A stretch of DNA of 10,184 nucleotides from an uncultured Parasutterella sp. (GTDB lineage: Bacteria; Pseudomonadota; Gammaproteobacteria; Burkholderiales; Burkholderiaceae_F), in assembly GCA_900766055.1 (NCBI GenBank), contig CAAFTZ010000148.1, forward strand, positions 1 through 10,184, given 5' to 3'. The position numbers were made by a program, and so were the translations under genes. Shown one piece after another: positions 6,866 to 10,184 of this stretch. Every line of letters begins with the position of its first letter. Within the stretch, counting starts at the first letter, position 1. The notes beneath the pieces are model-generated. The model had not been told where the DNA came from and did not search any database. It saw only the letters and a list, made by a program, of their open reading frames with translations.

Positions 6866-7510
6866 CTAAAGATTCTTTTGTTCTTTAGCCCAAACCGCTG
6901 CTTCCACTCTGGAGCGGAAGGAGAGCTTGTGGAGCACATGTTTGACGTGCACTTTGACCGTGCCGTCAGAAATTTCAAGGGCTTTGCCGATTTCTTTGTT
7001 GGTCTTACCCTGCGCAATGAGCTTCAAGACGCTCTTTTCTCGTTCTGTAAGCTCGGAGAGGCGGCGCTCTTTGCTGAAGGACTCTTCTCTTAAGCACTCG
7101 GCTAAGGCCTGATTCATCGACGCAGAGAGAACTGTTTGGCCTTTTGCGGCTTTCTGAATGTCTTCAAGAATCTGTTCCGGCTCCTGATCTTTGAGCAGGT
7201 AGCCGTCGGCGCCGTTTTGGAAGCATTGGAGCAGGTCGGAAGGAGAGTCCGAAACCGTGAGCATGATGACACGGATCGAAGGGTCAAACGCTTTGATTGC
7301 CGCTAGGATCTCCACGCCGCTCGTGTGCTTCATGTTCAAGTCCAAAAGAACGATATCGGGGTCTCTTTCGCGTACAGCCACCATTGCTGCTTCGAAATCG
7401 CCGGCTTCAGCGACAACGTTAAAGGACGGATCCATTTTTAATAACTGGATGACGCCGCGGCGAAAGAGCGGGTGGTCATCTACAACAATAATGTCATGTT
7501 CACTAGCCAT
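6866..7510 (-). CDS. narL: NarL/NarP-type (LuxR-family) response regulator
   Basis: This 214-residue two-component response regulator has an N-terminal receiver domain (about 6-122), with acidic pair D11-D12, phospho-acceptor D57 (VLLDLNM), T85 and K107. A linker follows, then a GerE/LuxR helix-turn-helix (about 151-214). The recognition helix TVKVHVKHVLHKL and the closing SRVEAAVW closely resemble E. coli NarL. The residues corresponding to the DNA-contacting Lys188, Val189 and Lys192 of NarL are kept (K186, V187, K190 here). It should be phosphorylated by the kinase encoded just upstream, and the obvious target is the convergent nap operon. The ATG at 7508-7510 overlaps the kinase stop by one base (TGATG), and only a weak AAGG lies upstream, so translation is probably coupled to the kinase. 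NarL versus NarP cannot be settled from sequence alone. Confidence 0.9.
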   Translation of the reverse strand: MASEHDIIVVDDHPLFRRGVIQLLKMDPSFNVVAEAGDFEAAMVAVRERDPDIVLLDLNMKHTSGVEILAAIKAFDPSIRVIMLTVSDSPSDLLQCFQNGADGYLLKDQEPEQILEDIQKAAKGQTVLSASMNQALAECLREESFSKERRLSELTEREKSVLKLIAQGKTNKEIGKALEISDGTVKVHVKHVLHKLSFRSRVEAAVWAKEQKNL

Positions 7511-9372
7511 CAGGAAACCGCCTTTTTCTGAGAGTTAAAACGAAGAACAACCGAAGTTCCGTGGGGGATGACAGGTTCAACATGCAATTCCCCGCCCAAT
7601 ACCTTAGCACGCTCATGCATGATTTCCAACCCGTAATGACCTTTCTTACTTTTTAGATCAAATCCTTTCCCGTTGTCTGAGACGCGCATTTCGAAGGAAT
7701 CTTCCCCCATCGGTTTAAAGGTGACCTCTACGGCGCTTGCCCGAGAATGCTTCTCGACGTTGGTCAGAGCTTCACGCAGGATGTGGAGCAAATGTACATG
7801 GCTTTGAGCATCCAGCTCAAAACTTTGAATCTGATTTTCGACGCTATAGTCGATGCCGGAACGCTCCTTAAATTCATCCAGAGAGGAAAGAATGTTCTCA
7901 CGAAGGTCTGGAGATTTCGGCTTGAGACGGAAGGTTGTCAAAACTGAACGGAGCTGTTGATAAGCGGTGATCACGCCGAGCTTGAGCTCATCGAGAATGC
8001 TGCGGACTTCAGCTTCGTCGGACTTGTTTTTAAGCGCGGCGTCCAGACGTGCGATTTGAATTCGAGAGAAGGAGAGGGACTGAGCGATCGAGTCATGAAG
8101 TTCGCGCGCGATTGTCGAGCGTTCTTCAAAAAGAATCAGGCGGCGAGACTCCACGTTCTTCTCAGAGTTGTTGATCGCTAAAGCAAATTCTCGTGCAATG
8201 CTTCGAAGCAGTTCGCGATCGATGTGCACTGGAGCTTCACCGCAAAAGATTGCAGCAAAAGACAGCCTCGTGGTTCCGACAGCTCCGGGGACAAGAACGA
8301 GTGTGCAGTCTTTTCCGAGGACTTCTTTCTTGAAGAAATTGTATTTCTCGAAGGAAACGTTTTGGCCTTCAAAAAACTTTCTTATTTCTTCGGGGTCAAT
8401 CGGATGGTGGCTGAATCGCGCGGCAAGACGAAGCGTCTTGTCGCCGTCGTTGCGAAGGTAAACAGCGCAGCTCAAGGCTTCTAAATTTTCGGAGCAAAAG
8501 TCCAGGGCTTTTTCTAAAACCGATCGGTTGAGCTCGGCCCCGAGGACGTTCTTAAGTCCGTAGAGCAGGTTGAGCGCTTTGTTTTGGCGATTTAAGTCAG
8601 CGGTCTTTTCACGAACTTGTTCTTCCAGGGATGAGTACATGCGCGATAAGTCGCGGATCATGAAGTTCATGCTTTCGGAAAGTGTTCCGATCTCATTGTG
8701 CTTTCTATAAGTACTCGACTTTGTGAAATCGCCGTTTCGGACGGAAGAGGCAAGGTTAGCCAAATCTTCTAAGGGTTCAAACAGCGTGTGACGCAGGAAA
8801 TAGCGTACACCGAAGTAAAGGACGAAGGCTAAAAGCATGAAAGCAATGAGGCCGGCGTGGATGAAATTGCTTTTTGATTCGAGATCCTGTTCCAGGTCAA
8901 AAACAAACGTGTCGATGGCAGAGACGAACTTAGGGACCGTATTTAAAAACTCATGGATCTTTTGCGGCTGCTGAATGGTTTCTAGCGCCATCGGTTTTAT
9001 TTTTGAATAGAAATCGGAAGAAATAAGGTCGTAGCTTTTGCGAAGTTCATTGTCCGACTCCTCAGGAATAGCCTGAGTTAGCCCCGGCAGGTTTAAACGT
9101 CTTTCGAATTCTGCAATGGCGGCCTTAATGTCCTTACTGCGAACAACCTCGGTGTCTTCCGAGCTGCGTGCGACTGTCAAGGCCAGCACATAACTCTGCA
9201 TACGAAGAGAGCCCGACACATTAATTGCGCTGCCTTTTCCGGTCGAATCTTCCGAGATTTGAAGTACGAGGAAGAGGGCTCCGAAGGCAAAGGCAGTGAC
9301 GACGAGCAAAAAGCAGGAGATCTGCCAAAACAGCGAATGGCTGAAAATTACAAGGACTTTTTTCAGGTTCAC
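7510..9372 (-). CDS. narX: NarX/NarQ-type nitrate sensor histidine kinase
   Basis: This is a membrane sensor kinase. Numbering here counts from the upstream ATG at 9414; subtract 14 for the GTG start. TM1 (about 31-51) leads into a P-box with GSLRMQSY (68-75), whose R71 matches the nitrate-binding Arg50 of E. coli NarQ. A helical periplasmic domain with a P'-box-like FVSAIDTFVFDL follows, then TM2 (about 185-206), HAMP (about 207-258), a coiled coil, a GAF-like region (about 280-415), HisKA_3 with H440 (TIARELHDSIAQ), N552, and an ATPase domain with DNGKGF (580-585) and GHYGL (592-596). I prefer the GTG at 9372, which has GGAG at 9382-9385. The longer start, ATG 9414 (634 aa), lacks a Shine-Dalgarno sequence and lies inside a palindrome. 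The residue after SY is Val, where E. coli NarX and NarQ have Arg. NarX versus NarQ is unresolved. Confidence 0.9.
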   Translation of the reverse strand: MNLKKVLVIFSHSLFWQISCFLLVVTAFAFGALFLVLQISEDSTGKGSAINVSGSLRMQSYVLALTVARSSEDTEVVRSKDIKAAIAEFERRLNLPGLTQAIPEESDNELRKSYDLISSDFYSKIKPMALETIQQPQKIHEFLNTVPKFVSAIDTFVFDLEQDLESKSNFIHAGLIAFMLLAFVLYFGVRYFLRHTLFEPLEDLANLASSVRNGDFTKSSTYRKHNEIGTLSESMNFMIRDLSRMYSSLEEQVREKTADLNRQNKALNLLYGLKNVLGAELNRSVLEKALDFCSENLEALSCAVYLRNDGDKTLRLAARFSHHPIDPEEIRKFFEGQNVSFEKYNFFKKEVLGKDCTLVLVPGAVGTTRLSFAAIFCGEAPVHIDRELLRSIAREFALAINNSEKNVESRRLILFEERSTIARELHDSIAQSLSFSRIQIARLDAALKNKSDEAEVRSILDELKLGVITAYQQLRSVLTTFRLKPKSPDLRENILSSLDEFKERSGIDYSVENQIQSFELDAQSHVHLLHILREALTNVEKHSRASAVEVTFKPMGEDSFEMRVSDNGKGFDLKSKKGHYGLEIMHERAKVLGGELHVEPVIPHGTSVVLRFNSQKKAVS

Positions 9373-9388
9373 TTTCGGCTTCTCCAAT

Positions 9389-9416
9389 GAATGAACGTTG
9401 CAACTTCCGTTCATTC
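9389..9416. repeat. Palindrome overlapping the upstream kinase start
   Basis: A perfect 9-bp inverted repeat, GAATGAACG (9389-9397) and CGTTCATTC (9408-9416), has a 10-base spacer. The spacer region also contains the small palindrome GTTGCAAC (9397-9404). The upstream candidate ATG of the kinase (9412-9414) sits inside one arm, whereas the Shine-Dalgarno sequence and GTG of the downstream start lie just past the repeat. It is either an operator for autoregulation or a 5'-leader hairpin. Confidence 0.6.
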
Positions 9417-9433
9417 TAATGACGAGAACACCA

Positions 9434-9453
9434 TTGTTCGATTATTTTTCGAA
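9434..9453 (-). promoter_or_regulatory. Possible -10 region for the kinase/regulator operon
   Basis: On the minus strand AATAAT (9441-9446) matches five of six bases of the sigma70 -10. It lies within a small inverted repeat, TTCGA (9437-9441) and TCGAA (9449-9453). No convincing -35 is seen, because the expected place falls in the terminator of the upstream gene. A start near 9434 would give a leader of about 60 bases before the GTG at 9372, containing the palindrome. Confidence 0.25.
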
Positions 9454-9457
9454 AGGC

Positions 9458-9497
9458 CAAAACAAAAGGCGTCTGAAGCCAATGCATCGGACGCCTA
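9458..9497 (-). terminator. Rho-independent terminator of the M20 hydrolase gene
   Basis: On the minus strand a 10-bp stem with one G.U pair (9487-9496 with 9467-9476) closes a 10-base loop and is followed by TTTTGTTTT. It begins 19 bases past the hydrolase stop codon. It separates that gene from the kinase operon transcribed in the same direction. Confidence 0.85.
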
Positions 9498-9515
9498 TAG
9501 AAAGCTAATCAATGT

Positions 9516-10184
9516 TTAGCGGATGCCTTCGACCGGGAAAGCCTTGACTGCGTGCCACAGTGCTTCTGCACCTTGAATGAAGTCTGTGATTTCCATGGCT
9601 TCGTTCGGATTGTGAGAACCCTTTTGGTTAGCAACGAAGATCATCGCAGCTGGAATGCCGAGGTTGCCGAAAATAACCGTATCGTGACCTGCGCCGGACG
9701 GCAGCTTCTTAACCTTGAGGCCTGCCTCAGTGGCGGACTTGGCCAAGTGCTCGCTGAGTTCTTTGTGAATGGCGAGCGGCTGGCTCTTGATCACGCCGTC
9801 AAACTCAAATTTAACGCCGCGTTTTTCTCCGATCTTACGGGCTTCTTCTTCAAACAAAGCATGGAAGCCGTCGAGTGTCTCCTGAGACAGAGAACGAATG
9901 TCGGAACAGAAGGTAACTTCGCCCGGAACGATCGCGATTGCAGAAGTCGGGGCAGTGTGAACGACGCCGATCGTGAAAACCAGGTCGTGTCCGGCTTTGA
10001 GCCACTCATCCCACAAGCAGTCCATACGATAGGCCAATTCGGCAAAAGCGAGCACGGCGTCGTGTCTGAATTGTTTGTCAACGGCGCCGGAATGAGCGGT
10101 CTGGCCGATGCAGCGAATCGTCTTATGACGAAGGTTGCCGCGGATGCCGGTGACGATACCGACGCGGTATTCTTCGGAAGAATC
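9516..10184 (-). CDS. M20-family amidohydrolase (N-carbamoyl-amino-acid hydrolase/allantoate amidohydrolase type), 3' part
   Basis: The reading frame stays open from the stop at 9516 to the right edge, so at least 222 C-terminal residues are present and the 5' half lies outside the window. A GTG at 10055 is internal, because the upstream codons continue the family pattern: YRVGIVTGIRGNLRH, then GQTAHSGA, typical of the dimerisation (lid) domain of M20 carbamoylases. Further on are SGAGHDTVIF and a C-terminal GSHNPNEAMEI with the late metal-ligand histidine of the family. These zinc or manganese enzymes hydrolyse N-carbamoyl-L-amino acids, allantoate or ureidoglycolate, releasing ammonia. The exact substrate cannot be told from this half, and the nitrate genes beside it give no strong hint beyond general nitrogen metabolism. 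The gene has its own terminator, so it is transcribed separately from the kinase operon. Confidence 0.85.
   Translation of the reverse strand, partial: DSSEEYRVGIVTGIRGNLRHKTIRCIGQTAHSGAVDKQFRHDAVLAFAELAYRMDCLWDEWLKAGHDLVFTIGVVHTAPTSAIAIVPGEVTFCSDIRSLSQETLDGFHALFEEEARKIGEKRGVKFEFDGVIKSQPLAIHKELSEHLAKSATEAGLKVKKLPSGAGHDTVIFGNLGIPAAMIFVANQKGSHNPNEAMEITDFIQGAEALWHAVKAFPVEGIR

Noticed and set aside
9791..10081. 96-codon minus-strand frame beside the M20 gene, suggesting a frameshift
   Set aside because: The M20 frame itself stays open without interruption from 9516 to 10184 and keeps family motifs across this stretch, so this is a shadow, not a frameshift.

Overview
The window looks like chromosome from an anaerobic or microaerobic, respiring proteobacterium. 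Protein-level resemblance and gene content (a DcuB-type C4-dicarboxylate exchanger, a periplasmic nitrate reductase of the NapGH type, and a NarX/NarQ-NarL pair) make a gut betaproteobacterium of the Sutterella/Parasutterella group my best guess. That assignment is inference from memory; no rRNA or marker gene is present to prove it.

Layout. Bases 1-205 are an AT-rich leader with nested inverted repeats, followed by a DcuB-like anaerobic C4-dicarboxylate antiporter (206-1567, +) that ends at a strong intrinsic terminator (1610-1648). A promoter-like region with a separate palindrome (about 1664-1696) then leads into a compact five-gene periplasmic nitrate reductase operon, napD-napA-napG-napH-napB (1732-6797, +). 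It closes on a bidirectional terminator (6813-6853). Convergent to it on the minus strand is a two-gene operon for a nitrate-type sensor kinase and its NarL-type response regulator (9372/9414 down to 6866). The kinase start region carries a 9-bp-arm palindrome. The right edge holds the 3' part of an M20-family amidohydrolase/carbamoylase gene on the minus strand (9516 to beyond 10184), with its own terminator (9458-9497) lying just upstream of the kinase gene.

How it works together. NapA (Mo-bisMGD, 4Fe-4S) and the diheme NapB form the periplasmic nitrate reductase. NapD is the chaperone for the NapA Tat signal. NapH and NapG (membrane and periplasmic iron-sulfur proteins) would pass electrons from menaquinol to NapB. 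No napC, napF, napE or napL is present in the operon, so NapGH is probably the quinol dehydrogenase, as in Wolinella and Campylobacter. NapA is also of the long (about 920 aa) kind known from those epsilonproteobacteria. The adjacent sensor-regulator pair, with a recognisable nitrate-binding P-box and a NarL-type DNA-recognition helix, is the obvious candidate to control nap, and perhaps dcuB, in response to nitrate.

I found no mobile element, CRISPR array, tRNA or rRNA, and no wholly novel system. The points of interest are the epsilon-like Nap architecture, an unusually small NapB, a hairpin in place of a normal ribosome binding site before napG, and the regulatory palindromes.
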